DNA from: Acidobacteriota bacterium
Lineage (GTDB): Bacteria > Acidobacteriota > Terriglobia > Acidiferrales > UBA7541
DNA length: 44,172 nucleotides
Direction of reading: 5' to 3'
Assembly: GCA_021832085.1 (NCBI GenBank)
Contig: JAKBLM010000034.1
Coordinates: 1 to 44,172, forward strand
Every line of letters begins with the position of its first letter. Position 1 is the first letter of the stretch. Shown here in pieces: positions 25,719 to 34,495 of this stretch. A program made the translations under genes and the position numbers. The notes under the pieces were generated by a model. It was given only the letters and a program-made list of their open reading frames with translations. It was not told the origin of the DNA and searched no databases.

Positions 25719-26621
25719 GTGCCCGGGAGGCGGCGTTACCGGCTTCGGTTGCCTTCGCACGCGCTGGCGCTCGGCAAGCGCACACTGCTGATGGGCGTTT
25801 TGAACGTGACGCCGGACAGCTTTTCCGACGGCGGACTGTTCCTGGAAACCGGCCGTGCCGTCGAGCACGCCCTGGAACTCGCGCGCGCGGGCACCGATAT
25901 CCTGGATATCGGCGGGGAATCGACGCGACCCGGCTCGCGACCCACGCCGCCAGATGAAGAGCTCGCGCGAGTGCTGCCGGTGATCGAGAAGCTCCGCAAC
26001 CGGCTGAAGATCCCCCTCTCCATCGACACGCGGCGTGCGCGTGTGGCGGAAATGGCCGCCCGCGCCGGGGCGGAAATCCTTAACGATGTGAGCGCACTCG
26101 GCAGCGATCCGGAAATGGGTGAGGTCGTGCACCGGCACCGGCTGGCTGTGGTGCTGATGCACATGCGCGGCACGCCGAGGACGATGCAGCAGCGTGGGTT
26201 TGCCCGCGACGTGATGAAAGACGTTCGCGAGGGGCTTCAGCGCGCAATTCGACGCGCGACGGAAGCGGGAATCGACCGGCGGCGGATTCTGGTCGATCCC
26301 GGAATCGGCTTCGGAAAGAGTTTTCGGCAGAATTTCGAGTTGCTGGCGCGGCTCGACGAGATTGCGCGATTAGGCTTTCCGGTGGTTGTCGGACCGTCGC
26401 GGAAAGCGTTTATCGGTCATGCCCTGGGAGGGATGGCAGCCGGCGACCGGGTCTGGGGAACGGCCGCGGCAGTGACGGCGGCGGTGCTAGGGGGCGCACA
26501 CGTCGTGCGTGTTCACGACGTGGCCGAGATGGCTCAGGTGGCGAGAGTGGCGGACGCGATGGTCGAGGCGGGCGGCCGGATCGGTTTTCGGCGGAAATCG
26601 GCGAGAGGATCAAACGCGTGA
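25719..26621 (+). CDS. folP: Dihydropteroate synthase
   Basis: This 300-residue TIM barrel condenses p-aminobenzoate with dihydropterin diphosphate in folate synthesis and is the sulfonamide target. Signatures are MGVLNVTPDSFSDGG, ILDIGGESTRPG, SIDT, LNDVSAL, VVLMHMRGTP, DPGIGFGKS and VGPSRKAFIG. GTG 25719 is chosen because AAGGA lies six bases upstream and MPGRRRYRLRL then opens close to the usual family N-terminus. GTG 25668 would add 17 residues without a ribosome site. It is probably cotranscribed with the small CxxC gene. Confidence 0.94.
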   Translation: MPGRRRYRLRLPSHALALGKRTLLMGVLNVTPDSFSDGGLFLETGRAVEHALELARAGTDILDIGGESTRPGSRPTPPDEELARVLPVIEKLRNRLKIPLSIDTRRARVAEMAARAGAEILNDVSALGSDPEMGEVVHRHRLAVVLMHMRGTPRTMQQRGFARDVMKDVREGLQRAIRRATEAGIDRRRILVDPGIGFGKSFRQNFELLARLDEIARLGFPVVVGPSRKAFIGHALGGMAAGDRVWGTAAAVTAAVLGGAHVVRVHDVAEMAQVARVADAMVEAGGRIGFRRKSARGSNA

Positions 26622-26741
26622 CAGGTTGCGAACGGGGTGTGATTCAGGCGCTGGGCGGGGGGATCCTGCCCGTGAACGGGGCGCCGGCATGCGGGTAGAA
26701 TGACGAGTCGGCAAAAGGTTGGGACAACAGGAGAACGGACA

Positions 26742-28289
26742 ATGCGTTGGGGATGGGTAGTTTCCGTGGCGGCGCTTGCTGCACTGGGAGCCTGGGGACA
26801 GCCGGCCCGGGCGCAGCAGAAAAGGCTGCCAAATCTTGGCTCGGCCGGGAATATCGGGCCGAAGCCGCCTGTCGGGAGCGGTGGCTGTTCGATCAGCGCG
26901 CCAAGTTGCGCCGACGTGGCACCGCTGATCATCCGGAGCGCGCTGGGGAAATCGCCGCTCGCGCAGGATCTGAGTGAACTGAAAGAGGACGGCGGCCGAG
27001 TGACGGGCTCGGCAGGTGAAGAGCGGGCGGTGCGCCAAGCGGTGGAAGCGTTTCGGAAAATCGGTGTGGACGAGGTGCACACGGAAACCTACACGATGCC
27101 GGTGCGGTGGAGCGCCAGACCGGCGCGATTGACCGTGCTCGGGCCGAAAGCGTTTCCTGTGCGACTGGCATCGGCGGGGTGGTCGCCCGCAACGCCGGGC
27201 GGAGGGATCACGGCCGCGGTGGTCGACGTGGGGACGGGAACGGAGGCGGATTTCAGTCGCGTGGCCGGGCGGGCGCTTGGCGCGCTGCTGCTGGTGCACA
27301 CGAAAATAGCGGAAACACGCGCGGAACGGAGGTTGGAACAGGAGCAGCAGGGGCGCGTGCTGCGGCTGGCAGTGAAAGCTGGCGCGCGCGGAGTGCTTTG
27401 GATGGAGGATCAGCCGCACGGGATCGGATCGCCGCTGATGGCCTCGATGACCGGGCAGATCGGGCCGCTGCCAGAAGCGGTGGTCGCACGGCCGGACGCG
27501 CTGCGGCTGGCGCAACTGCTGGCAGGGGGCAAGACAGTGCAGGCCCGGCTGGTGCTGGCGAATCGCGTTGGCGGCCCGTGCCAGGCAGAGAATGTAGTGG
27601 CCGAGATTCGCGGACGCGAGAATCCGAATGAGTTTGTGATGCTGGCAGCACCGCTGGATTCGTGGGCGCAAGGACGGGGAGCGGGCAGCGCGGCAATCGT
27701 GATTGACGCTGCCCGAGCGATTTTGGCAGCGGGCGTCAGGCCGCTGCGATCGATCTGGCTGGTCCTCTTCAGCGGCACGAAAGAGGGCGGCATGGGATCG
27801 TGGGCGTTCGCGCAGGCGCATCGGGCGGATTTGGGGAATATGGACGCGGCAATTCTCTTCGGGGCGGGAGACGGGAGGGTTACCGGATACGAACTGGACG
27901 GGCGACCGGGCCTCGAGAAGCGCTTGCGCAAGGCACTGGCGCCAGCCGAGCAGTTCGGGGCCAACCGGAACACATACGGGGCCACAATGCACGGCAACGG
28001 ATTCGATTTCCTGCTCGAAGGCGTGCCGACGCTCGTGGCAAACCGGGGCACAGCAAGGGCCGAAGCGGCTCACGACAACGCGAGTGGAGGAGGAATCGTG
28101 GCGCTCAAGCGCGAGGAAGCGCTCGCGGCGCTCACAGCTTACGGCATCGCCGATCTGCCCGAGCGGCTGGGAGCGAGGCAGACGCGGACGCAAGTGACGG
28201 ATCTCCTCGAACGGACCGGTCTCGAAAGGGAGATGAAAGACGTGGGAATTTGGGGGCTTTGGGAGCGGGGAAAACGCGGACGGCGGTAA
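26742..28289 (+). CDS. Exported M28-peptidase-like protein with lost metal ligands (probable pseudoenzyme)
   Basis: This 515-residue protein has a signal peptide in residues 1-26. Residues 120-280 look like a PA-type insert and 285-480 like an M28 (aminopeptidase Y/PSMA) core. In active relatives the core reads GGHLDSWDxGxGAxDDG and FTGEExGLLGS. Here the corresponding stretches read AAPLDSWAQGRGAGS (the ligand His is P304 and the second ligand Asp is missing) and FSGTKEGGMGS (the Glu-Glu pair is K347-E348). The frame is intact with conserved spacing, so this looks like a maintained non-catalytic member rather than a decaying gene. ATG 26742 has AGGAG eight bases upstream. Confidence 0.75.
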   Translation: MRWGWVVSVAALAALGAWGQPARAQQKRLPNLGSAGNIGPKPPVGSGGCSISAPSCADVAPLIIRSALGKSPLAQDLSELKEDGGRVTGSAGEERAVRQAVEAFRKIGVDEVHTETYTMPVRWSARPARLTVLGPKAFPVRLASAGWSPATPGGGITAAVVDVGTGTEADFSRVAGRALGALLLVHTKIAETRAERRLEQEQQGRVLRLAVKAGARGVLWMEDQPHGIGSPLMASMTGQIGPLPEAVVARPDALRLAQLLAGGKTVQARLVLANRVGGPCQAENVVAEIRGRENPNEFVMLAAPLDSWAQGRGAGSAAIVIDAARAILAAGVRPLRSIWLVLFSGTKEGGMGSWAFAQAHRADLGNMDAAILFGAGDGRVTGYELDGRPGLEKRLRKALAPAEQFGANRNTYGATMHGNGFDFLLEGVPTLVANRGTARAEAAHDNASGGGIVALKREEALAALTAYGIADLPERLGARQTRTQVTDLLERTGLEREMKDVGIWGLWERGKRGRR

Positions 28290-28393
28290 ACAGGCGGGTA
28301 GACGTTCGGACCTGCAATTTAAGATTTAAAATCCGCGTCAGGGGTGCCATAGCGTCACGATGCGGCTGTGGCGCTTCCCTCTTGGCAAGGGGC

Positions 28394-28399
28394 TATAAT
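28394..28399 (+). promoter_or_regulatory. Consensus -10 box before ruvX
   Basis: A perfect TATAAT ends six bases before GTG 28406. The -35 region is poor. It supports a start at 28406 on a leaderless mRNA. Confidence 0.5.
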
Positions 28400-28405
28400 T
28401 TCTCA

Positions 28406-28882
28406 GTGGGATTTCATTCGATCCGAAACAGCTCCAGTCGAGCTGTCGCTCAAACCCATACGGGGCGTGGGTGTGTGCTGGCGATCGATTACGGGCGGCG
28501 CCGAATCGGGCTGGCGATCTCTGACGCAATGGGGTGGACCGCGAGGCCGCTCGAAACCCTGGTCCGGAAAGGGCGAGCGGAAGAACTGAGGCGGTTGCGG
28601 GAAATCGTGCAGGCGTATGGGGTGAAGAGCATCATCGTTGGGCACCCGCTGCGCATGGACGGCACGGCCGGCGAGATGGCCAAGGAAGCCTCACGCTTTG
28701 CCCTGCGCGTGGAACAAGCTCTGGGCTTGCCGGTGGAACTGGTGGACGAGCGGCTGACAAGTTGGGCGGCGAATGAGTGGCTGGGACGGCATCCGGAGAT
28801 CGGGCAAGGGCGAGGCCAGGACGAGGTGGCGGCGGCAATTCTGCTGGAGGAGTATCTGGGCCGGGGACAGGGGAACGGCTGA
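28406..28882 (+). CDS. ruvX: YqgF/RuvX-type RNase H-fold nuclease
   Basis: The YqgF family comprises putative Holliday-junction resolvases and pre-16S rRNA processing nucleases with an RNase H fold. VLAIDYGRRRIGLAISD carries the first catalytic Asp. IIVGHPLRMDGTAGEMA and VELVDERLTSWAA follow, and QDEVAAAILLEEYL carries the last acidic residue. GTG 28406 gives 158 residues, including about 23 that precede the family core. GTG 28475 would give a minimal 135-residue form with no Shine-Dalgarno. mltG starts three bases after the stop, a common ruvX-mltG pairing. Confidence 0.88.
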   Translation: MGFHSIRNSSSRAVAQTHTGRGCVLAIDYGRRRIGLAISDAMGWTARPLETLVRKGRAEELRRLREIVQAYGVKSIIVGHPLRMDGTAGEMAKEASRFALRVEQALGLPVELVDERLTSWAANEWLGRHPEIGQGRGQDEVAAAILLEEYLGRGQGNG

Positions 28883-28885
28883 GCC

Positions 28886-29989
28886 ATGCGACGGCTGGTA
28901 GCGGTGCTGTTATTGATTGTCGGGCTGGCGGTGGTGGCCGCCGGGGGGTGGCTGGCGTACGAGTGGTATACGCCCTACCAAGGCTACCGGGGGAGCGCGG
29001 TGATCGACGTGCCGAAGGGAGCCACGAGCCAGCAGATCGCGGGACTGCTGGCGCGCAAGGGAGCGGTGCAAAGCGCGCTGGCGTTTGAAATCTGGAGCCG
29101 GTGGCACCACGGCCGGAATCTGGAGGCCGGCGAATACCACTTCGATCACCCGATGACGCCTCGCGAGGTTTTCAACCAGGTGGCCGAGGGGCGCATATGG
29201 ACGGTGAGCCTGACGGTGCCGGAAGGTTGGACAATGTTCGACATCGCAGACGCGGTGGCGCGGGCGGGGCTGGCCAGCCGGGCGGCATTTCTGCAGGCGG
29301 CGAGAAATCCGGCACCAATCCGCCAGCTGGCGCCGAACGTGCCGACGCTCGAGGGGTTCCTGTTTCCCGCCACGTATGACGTCCCCCACAGGACGACAGC
29401 GAAAGCGATCGTGGATATGATGGTGCGGCGTTTCCGGCAAGCGTGGGCCAAGGCAACACAAAAAGACCCGAAACCAAAGAATATGAGCCTGGAACAGGTG
29501 GTGACGCTGGCCTCGCTGGTGCAGGAGGAAACACCGGAAGAGAAAGAGCGGCCGATCATCGCCGGGGTTTTCATGAACCGGCTGCGGCTTGGTTTTCCGC
29601 TCCAATGCGACCCGACGGTCATCTACGCGCTGAAACTGGCGGGGCACTACGACGGCCAACTGCAACCGGCGGAATTGCGGATCCGGTCGCCTTATAACAC
29701 CTATCTGCACTACGGCCTGCCACCGGGGCCGATCGGGAACCCGGGGATAGCGTCGCTCGAAGCGGCACTCGCGCCGGCGCACGTCGATTACCTATACTTT
29801 GTCGCCAACGGAAAGGGCGGCCACGCATTCAGCCGGACTCTAGCCGGGCAGGAGCGTAACGTGGAACGATACCGCGAGTTCCTCCAGCGCGAGAAGGAGA
29901 AGCAGGAGCAAAAGGAGAAAAAGGGAGGAGGGCTGCTTTCTCAGTCGAAGACGAGCCGAACCAGCCGGGCCAACAGGAGCCAGCGATGA
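28886..29989 (+). CDS. mltG: Endolytic murein transglycosylase MltG
   Basis: This 367-residue single-pass membrane protein (helix at 5-25) cleaves nascent glycan strands and is thought to set their length. The LysM-like/YceG region runs from about residue 38. Conserved marks are EGFLFPATYDV (156-166) and LASLVQEET, where E215 aligns by eye with the catalytic Glu of ASIVEKE. FMNRLRLGFPLQCDPTVIYAL and SPYNTYLHYGLPPGPIGNPG follow. The Lys/Glu/Ser-rich C-terminal tail is longer than usual. The stop overlaps the next start (ATGA). Confidence 0.93.
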   Translation: MRRLVAVLLLIVGLAVVAAGGWLAYEWYTPYQGYRGSAVIDVPKGATSQQIAGLLARKGAVQSALAFEIWSRWHHGRNLEAGEYHFDHPMTPREVFNQVAEGRIWTVSLTVPEGWTMFDIADAVARAGLASRAAFLQAARNPAPIRQLAPNVPTLEGFLFPATYDVPHRTTAKAIVDMMVRRFRQAWAKATQKDPKPKNMSLEQVVTLASLVQEETPEEKERPIIAGVFMNRLRLGFPLQCDPTVIYALKLAGHYDGQLQPAELRIRSPYNTYLHYGLPPGPIGNPGIASLEAALAPAHVDYLYFVANGKGGHAFSRTLAGQERNVERYREFLQREKEKQEQKEKKGGGLLSQSKTSRTSRANRSQR

Positions 29990-30549
29990 GCACGGGCAAC
30001 TCGGAGACGAGCAAGAAGGAACTGATTCTGGCGGTGGCGCAAGAGCTGGGAACCAGCATTTTCACCGCAGCCGAGATCGAGCAGATTCGCCGGCAGATGC
30101 TGGTGCGATTTGGCGGCGAGGGGAAAACCTCGCCCGAGCAGATCGCCGATGTGCTCGCCGAATCGGGGCTGCCGGTGCAGCGGTCGACAGATTCGGGCTC
30201 GGAGCGTTACGAAGAAGAGTTTCGCGATTTGCTGCACTTCGCGACCCTAGAAGACGCCGAGATGTGCCTGATTCGCCTGGACGAGCTGCTGCGGAAGTTC
30301 CGGGAACAGGTCGATCGGGCCGGCGAGGCCCGGGTGTTCGAGGTGGCGCGGCTCGGGCATCGGCGGGCAATGATGATCTCGCGGAACGCGAAGGTGGATC
30401 CGGAGAAGCGCGCGGAAAAGGAGGAAGTGGGACGGTGGTTCCGCGTGTGGCTGGAAAACCCGGAAGCGTTTTTCGACTGGCTGGAATTGCGGAAACAAGC
30501 ACCGGATTTTCGCCAGCGCTTTGGCCAGCGGGCACCGGCCGGGTCGTGA
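29986..30549 (+). CDS. Unknown 187-residue cytoplasmic protein in the ruvX-mltG operon
   Basis: The protein is mostly helical and charged, with no signal peptide or membrane segment. The N-terminal part (KKELILAVAQELGTSIFTAAEIEQIRRQM) could bind another protein or nucleic acid. The C-terminal half has FDWLELRKQAPDFRQRF. No motif lets me assign a function. The ATG is embedded in the mltG stop (ATGA), so the two are translationally coupled, and the next unknown gene starts five bases after its stop. Confidence 0.75.
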   Translation: MSTGNSETSKKELILAVAQELGTSIFTAAEIEQIRRQMLVRFGGEGKTSPEQIADVLAESGLPVQRSTDSGSERYEEEFRDLLHFATLEDAEMCLIRLDELLRKFREQVDRAGEARVFEVARLGHRRAMMISRNAKVDPEKRAEKEEVGRWFRVWLENPEAFFDWLELRKQAPDFRQRFGQRAPAGS

Positions 30550-30553
30550 CGCG

Positions 30554-31105
30554 ATGCTGCGGCTAACAGTGGAACCGCTGGACCTAGGACCGGAAGTGCG
30601 GGCAGTGGGACTGGAGTTGGTGGACGGAGAGACCGAAGAGCCTGTGGCGGACGGCGAGGCGGCGGAGCTGTGGAGTCGGGCGCTCGAAGCACTCGCGGGC
30701 GAGCAGACCTGCGTCCTGGACTTCGTTGCGCACCTCGATCGGGTGCGGGAATTCTGCCGGCAGAACGATATCCGGTTTCGGGAAACGGCGGCGGGAGGGA
30801 TTGTTGTGACCGAAACGGATGCCGAGGCGCGGGCCCGGCTGCTGGAACGTTTCGCGGGGGAAACGTTCGGCGCGCGAGCTGGCGAGGCGGCGGCAAGCGG
30901 CGATGACTCGCTCGAAAAAGAGCTGCGGCGGGTGGGGCTTGATGCCTATCAAGAGGCGTACCCGCAATACCTTTTCTGCGCCATCTGCGAGTTGGAAACC
31001 GGATCAGTGACGCTGGTGAGCGAGCAGCTGTGGGCTTCGGAGGTGGCGCGGCGGCTGCGCCCCGCGCTGCGGGAATTTCCGGTGACGGTCGAAATGCTGA
31101 TGTAG
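30554..31105 (+). CDS. Unknown 183-residue protein
   Basis: A soluble, acidic protein. It has CVLDFVAHLDRVREFCRQNDIRF in the middle and LDAYQEAYPQYLFCAICELETGSVTLV near the end, with Cys pairs that need not bind metal. Start ATG 30554. No family recognised. It closes the ruvX-mltG run; about 107 bases separate it from the lipoprotein operon. Confidence 0.7.
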   Translation: MLRLTVEPLDLGPEVRAVGLELVDGETEEPVADGEAAELWSRALEALAGEQTCVLDFVAHLDRVREFCRQNDIRFRETAAGGIVVTETDAEARARLLERFAGETFGARAGEAAASGDDSLEKELRRVGLDAYQEAYPQYLFCAICELETGSVTLVSEQLWASEVARRLRPALREFPVTVEMLM

Positions 31106-31212
31106 CGCGAAGCCCGACGCACGGCGACCAGGTATCGGAAACTGCAAGCGGGTCGGCCGTGCTTCGATTGACACTCCGTTACAGCGGTTGTTAGAGTGGC
31201 CGGTTTGCCCCC

Positions 31213-32106
31213 ATGCCAGAGAAGCCAATGAAGGTCCAAGGTTTAGCGGAAATTCTGTGCGTCGCCGGGGCGGCGGCGCTGCTGGCCGGCTGCGCCAGCC
31301 GTATCCGGCGCGTCGCGATGCCGGCAGGTCCACCGAGGCCGGCGCTCAGGGCCAGCGAAGAGCAACTGGCGGAGCGCTACGAGAAACAGGCGACCGCGGT
31401 TCAGAGCCTGAATGCAGTGGTGAAGTTAAAAGCGGAAACCGGTTCGGCCTTTTCGAGCGTCATTCGGGAGTACCGGCAAATCAGCGCCTTCCTGCTGGCC
31501 GAGCGGCCGGCCTACCTCCGGGTGGTGGGACAGGCACCGGTGGTGGGCACGGACATTTTCGACATGGCAAGCAACGGCACGACCTTTCATATGTACATCC
31601 CGTCCAAACGGAAATTCGTCGTGGGGCCGGCACAGGGAGGGCCGGAGGCCAAGAAACCGATCGAGAACCTGCGACCGGAGCCGATTTGTGAAGCGCTGCT
31701 GTGGAAGAAGATCGCGCCGGATGAGCCGGTGATGATCGAGCAGGAAGACGCGCAGCAGCCGCCGGCAAGCTATTACGTGCTGAGCGTATTGCGACGGAAT
31801 GGCCACGGATTTGCCCTCGACCGGCGCATCTGGTTCGACCGGTCGAACCTGCGGGTGAGCCGGGTCGAAATTTTCGGGGCGGAAGGACGGCTGGAATCCG
31901 ACATTCACTATGCGGATTGGCTCGAGAGAAGTGGAACGACAGCCTTCCCGGGCCAGATCGTGCTTTGGCAGCCACACGACCATTACCGGCTGGAAATAGA
32001 CATTACCCGGCTGAGCCTGAACCAGAAAATTCCGAGCGGCCGTTTCCGGCTGGAGCAGCCGGCCGGGACAGAGCGCGTTGAGCTGGGCCAAGGCGGAGGG
32101 AGTTAG
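31213..32106 (+). CDS. Outer-membrane lipoprotein, LolB/DUF4292-like
   Basis: This 297-residue protein has a lipoprotein signal: hydrophobic h-region and LLAGC lipobox with C27 as the lipidated residue. The mature part has alternating beta strands: VQSLNAVVKLKAET, YRQISAFLLAERPAYLRVVGQAP, DMASNGTTFHMYIPSKRKFVVG. This is the look of the LolA/LolB half-barrel and of DUF4292 proteins. The next four genes are an FtsX-type permease, its ATPase, a small membrane protein and a LolA-like carrier. An acceptor role at the outer membrane is therefore a reasonable inference. ATG 31228 is an alternative start. The stop overlaps the permease start by one base. Confidence 0.75.
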   Translation: MPEKPMKVQGLAEILCVAGAAALLAGCASRIRRVAMPAGPPRPALRASEEQLAERYEKQATAVQSLNAVVKLKAETGSAFSSVIREYRQISAFLLAERPAYLRVVGQAPVVGTDIFDMASNGTTFHMYIPSKRKFVVGPAQGGPEAKKPIENLRPEPICEALLWKKIAPDEPVMIEQEDAQQPPASYYVLSVLRRNGHGFALDRRIWFDRSNLRVSRVEIFGAEGRLESDIHYADWLERSGTTAFPGQIVLWQPHDHYRLEIDITRLSLNQKIPSGRFRLEQPAGTERVELGQGGGS

Positions 32107-33206
32107 TGATCGGGCAGCTCGTATGGAAGAACGCGATTCATCGGCCACTGCGGACGCTGCTGGGCGTGGTGGCCGTGGGCGTGGAGGTTTCGCTCGTGCT
32201 GCTGATCGTGGGCCTGACGCATGGAATGCTGCACGAAGTGGGAAAACGGATCGAGGGGGTAGGGGCGGACATCATGGTGCAGCCGCCGTCCTCGTCGGTG
32301 TTCCTGGCCTTCAGCGGGGCGCCGATGCCGGAGGCGCTGGGCCAGCGAATCGGGGAATTGGCAAACGTGAAAGCGGTGACGCCGGTGCTGCTGCAGCTGA
32401 GTTCCTCGGGCGGGCTGGACATCGTTTACGGGATCGATCCGGCGAGCTTTCGGGCGGTATCGGACGGGTTTGTCTACCTGCAGGGGCACGGGTTGGAGAA
32501 ACCGGACGACGTGCTGGTGGACGATTGGTACGCGCGCGCCAAACGTCTGCAGGCGGGGGATAGGCTGCACCTGCTGGGACACGAGTTTCGTGTGGCGGGG
32601 GTGGTGGAGCACGGCAAGGGGGCGCGGGTCTTCGTGTTGCTCCACACGCTACAGCAGATTACCGGATCGCCGGGCAAGGCTTCCCTTTTCTTCGTGAAGT
32701 GCACCGTGCCGGGATTGACCGGCGAGGTGATGAAGCGGATCGGCAAGCTGCTGCCAGGCTACGAAATCCGGCCGCTGCGCGACTACCTCTCGCTGATGAC
32801 CCCGACCAGCGTGCCCGGCCTGAACACCTTTGTGGATGCCATGATCGCGCTGGCCGGGGCGATCGGGTTTCTGGTGATTTTTCTTTCGATGTACACGACC
32901 ATCATCGAACGGACGCGCGACATCGGGATTCTGAAGTCGCTTGGGGCGTCGAAGGGATACATTGTCAAGGCGCTGATGGGAGAGACGACGCTGGTCTGTG
33001 TGGCCGGCGTCCTTTTCGGGATCGGGATGAGCTTCGGCGGCCAACTGCTGATGCGCGGGCTTTTCCCCACCCTGACCATCCTGATCACGCCGGCGTGGAT
33101 TCTGCGAGCGACACTGTTGGCGATAGGCGCAGGCCTGGCTGGAACGTGCTATCCGGCATGGCTCGCCAGCCGGAAAGACCCGGTGGAAGCGCTGGCCTAT
33201 GAGTAA
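32106..33206 (+). CDS. ABC transporter permease, LolC/MacB (FtsX) type
   Basis: This 366-residue protein has one N-terminal helix (about 20-42) followed by a large periplasmic domain (about 45-260). Three C-terminal helices include [29 protein letters not shown], the conserved FtsX coupling segment. This four-helix layout belongs to mechanotransmission ABC systems (LolCDE, MacB, FtsEX), which pull lipoproteins or act on periplasmic partners rather than transport through the membrane. GTG 32106 shares a base with the upstream TAG. The ATPase gene overlaps its end by eight bases. Confidence 0.88.
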   Translation: MIGQLVWKNAIHRPLRTLLGVVAVGVEVSLVLLIVGLTHGMLHEVGKRIEGVGADIMVQPPSSSVFLAFSGAPMPEALGQRIGELANVKAVTPVLLQLSSSGGLDIVYGIDPASFRAVSDGFVYLQGHGLEKPDDVLVDDWYARAKRLQAGDRLHLLGHEFRVAGVVEHGKGARVFVLLHTLQQITGSPGKASLFFVKCTVPGLTGEVMKRIGKLLPGYEIRPLRDYLSLMTPTSVPGLNTFVDAMIALAGAIGFLVIFLSMYTTIIERTRDIGILKSLGASKGYIVKALMGETTLVCVAGVLFGIGMSFGGQLLMRGLFPTLTILITPAWILRATLLAIGAGLAGTCYPAWLASRKDPVEALAYE

Positions 33207-33972
33207 CGCACCAGGGTGGTCAGCCGGTATGGAGATGGATAGAATAAGCGTGGCCGATGAGGGGGTGCAGTCACGGAGAGCGCCCGATTTGGAACCGATC
33301 GTCATAACCGAAGACCTCTGGAAGGTTTACCGCTCCGGGAAGCTGGAAGTAGCGGCGCTGCGAGGTGTGCAGCTGGAGGTGATGCCGGGCGAGTTCGTGG
33401 CGATCATGGGGCCTTCGGGCTGCGGCAAGTCGACGCTGCTGCACGTCGTCGGCGGCCTGGCGCAGGCGAGCAGGGGACGGGTGCTGCTGGACGGCAACGA
33501 CCTGGCGAAGATGAGCGATGGAGAAAGAACGCTGCTGCGACGGCACAAGGTGGGCTTTGTGTTTCAGCGCTTCAACCTGCTGCCGACGCTCGATGCACGG
33601 GGCAATATCGCCATCGCGCAGCACATTCATGGGGATGGGTTCGATCCGCACCGGTTCGAAGTGGTCACCGGGCTGCTGGGGCTGTCCGAGCGGCTGAGCC
33701 ACCGGCCGACCGAACTTTCCGGCGGCGAACAGCAGCGGGTGGCAATCGCTCGGGCGATCATCAACGAGCCGAAAATCCTGCTCGCCGACGAGCCGACGGG
33801 GAACCTGGATACAAAGAGCTCGGAATCGGTCTTGCGGATGTTGCGCCAGCTCAACCAGGAGCTGGAGCAAACCATCATCCTGATTACGCACAATCCGGAA
33901 GCCGCCGCCTACGGCCACCGCGTGCTGCACATGCGGGACGGGCAGATCGTCGACGGGGTTCCGGCGGATTGA
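33199..33972 (+). CDS. ABC transporter ATPase, LolD/MacB type
   Basis: This 257-residue ATPase has all the motifs: Walker [11 protein letters not shown]-loop [10 protein letters not shown], signature [14 protein letters not shown], Walker [13 protein letters not shown] and a switch His in LITHN. The GNLDT after Walker B is typical of the LolD/MacB/FtsE class. An extra N-terminal 35 residues precede the domain, so the true start may be a later codon such as ATG 33229 or 33235. It drives the preceding permease. Confidence 0.9.
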   Translation: MSNAPGWSAGMEMDRISVADEGVQSRRAPDLEPIVITEDLWKVYRSGKLEVAALRGVQLEVMPGEFVAIMGPSGCGKSTLLHVVGGLAQASRGRVLLDGNDLAKMSDGERTLLRRHKVGFVFQRFNLLPTLDARGNIAIAQHIHGDGFDPHRFEVVTGLLGLSERLSHRPTELSGGEQQRVAIARAIINEPKILLADEPTGNLDTKSSESVLRMLRQLNQELEQTIILITHNPEAAAYGHRVLHMRDGQIVDGVPAD

Positions 33973-33973
33973 A

Positions 33974-34387
33974 ATGAGGAAGATCTGGCATCTGATAACG
34001 GGGGTGGTCTTCTGGTCGTACAAGCGGGGCAGCCTGCCGTACGACGTGATGGTGATCCTGATCCTGGCGTTCGTGCTGCTGACGCCGCGGAGCTGGTTTC
34101 ACGACCAACCCAAAATCGGGACGGAACACGCGGCCGGCCAGATTCGCCTGATGGATACCGATCCCTCGGCCAACACGGAACTGTTTCGCGTCGACGCGAG
34201 CCTGCTGGAGTTGCCCCCGCAGACCGGGGAGTTGGAAAAAGAGACGCACAAAGTGCTCAGCCGCGGAGTGACCAGCCTGCACGGGAAGATGTTCCGAATC
34301 GTGCAGATTCAGGCAGTACGGGCGGCCGACGGCCGTGTGATCGGTTACGACGTGCAAATCAAACCGGCTCATCCCGGCTCACATTGA
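33974..34387 (+). CDS. Small membrane-anchored protein in the Lol-like operon, unknown function
   Basis: This 137-residue protein has one N-terminal helix (about 23-37, VMVILILAFVLLTPR) with positive charges before it. A periplasmic beta-rich domain follows, with RLMDTDPSANTELFRVDASLL and FRIVQIQAVRAADGRVIGYDVQI. It follows the ATPase stop by one base. No family known to me; position suggests an accessory periplasmic factor of the ABC system. Confidence 0.75.
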   Translation: MRKIWHLITGVVFWSYKRGSLPYDVMVILILAFVLLTPRSWFHDQPKIGTEHAAGQIRLMDTDPSANTELFRVDASLLELPPQTGELEKETHKVLSRGVTSLHGKMFRIVQIQAVRAADGRVIGYDVQIKPAHPGSH

Positions 34388-34495
34388 ACACTGCCTTCCT
34401 GTCGTTTCTCTCGGCAAACTCATGGCCGGTCCCGCCAGCGGCGCTATAGGCTCGCTATGCTATGATGAGAAGATTGAGGTGACCGGGAGAGCTTT

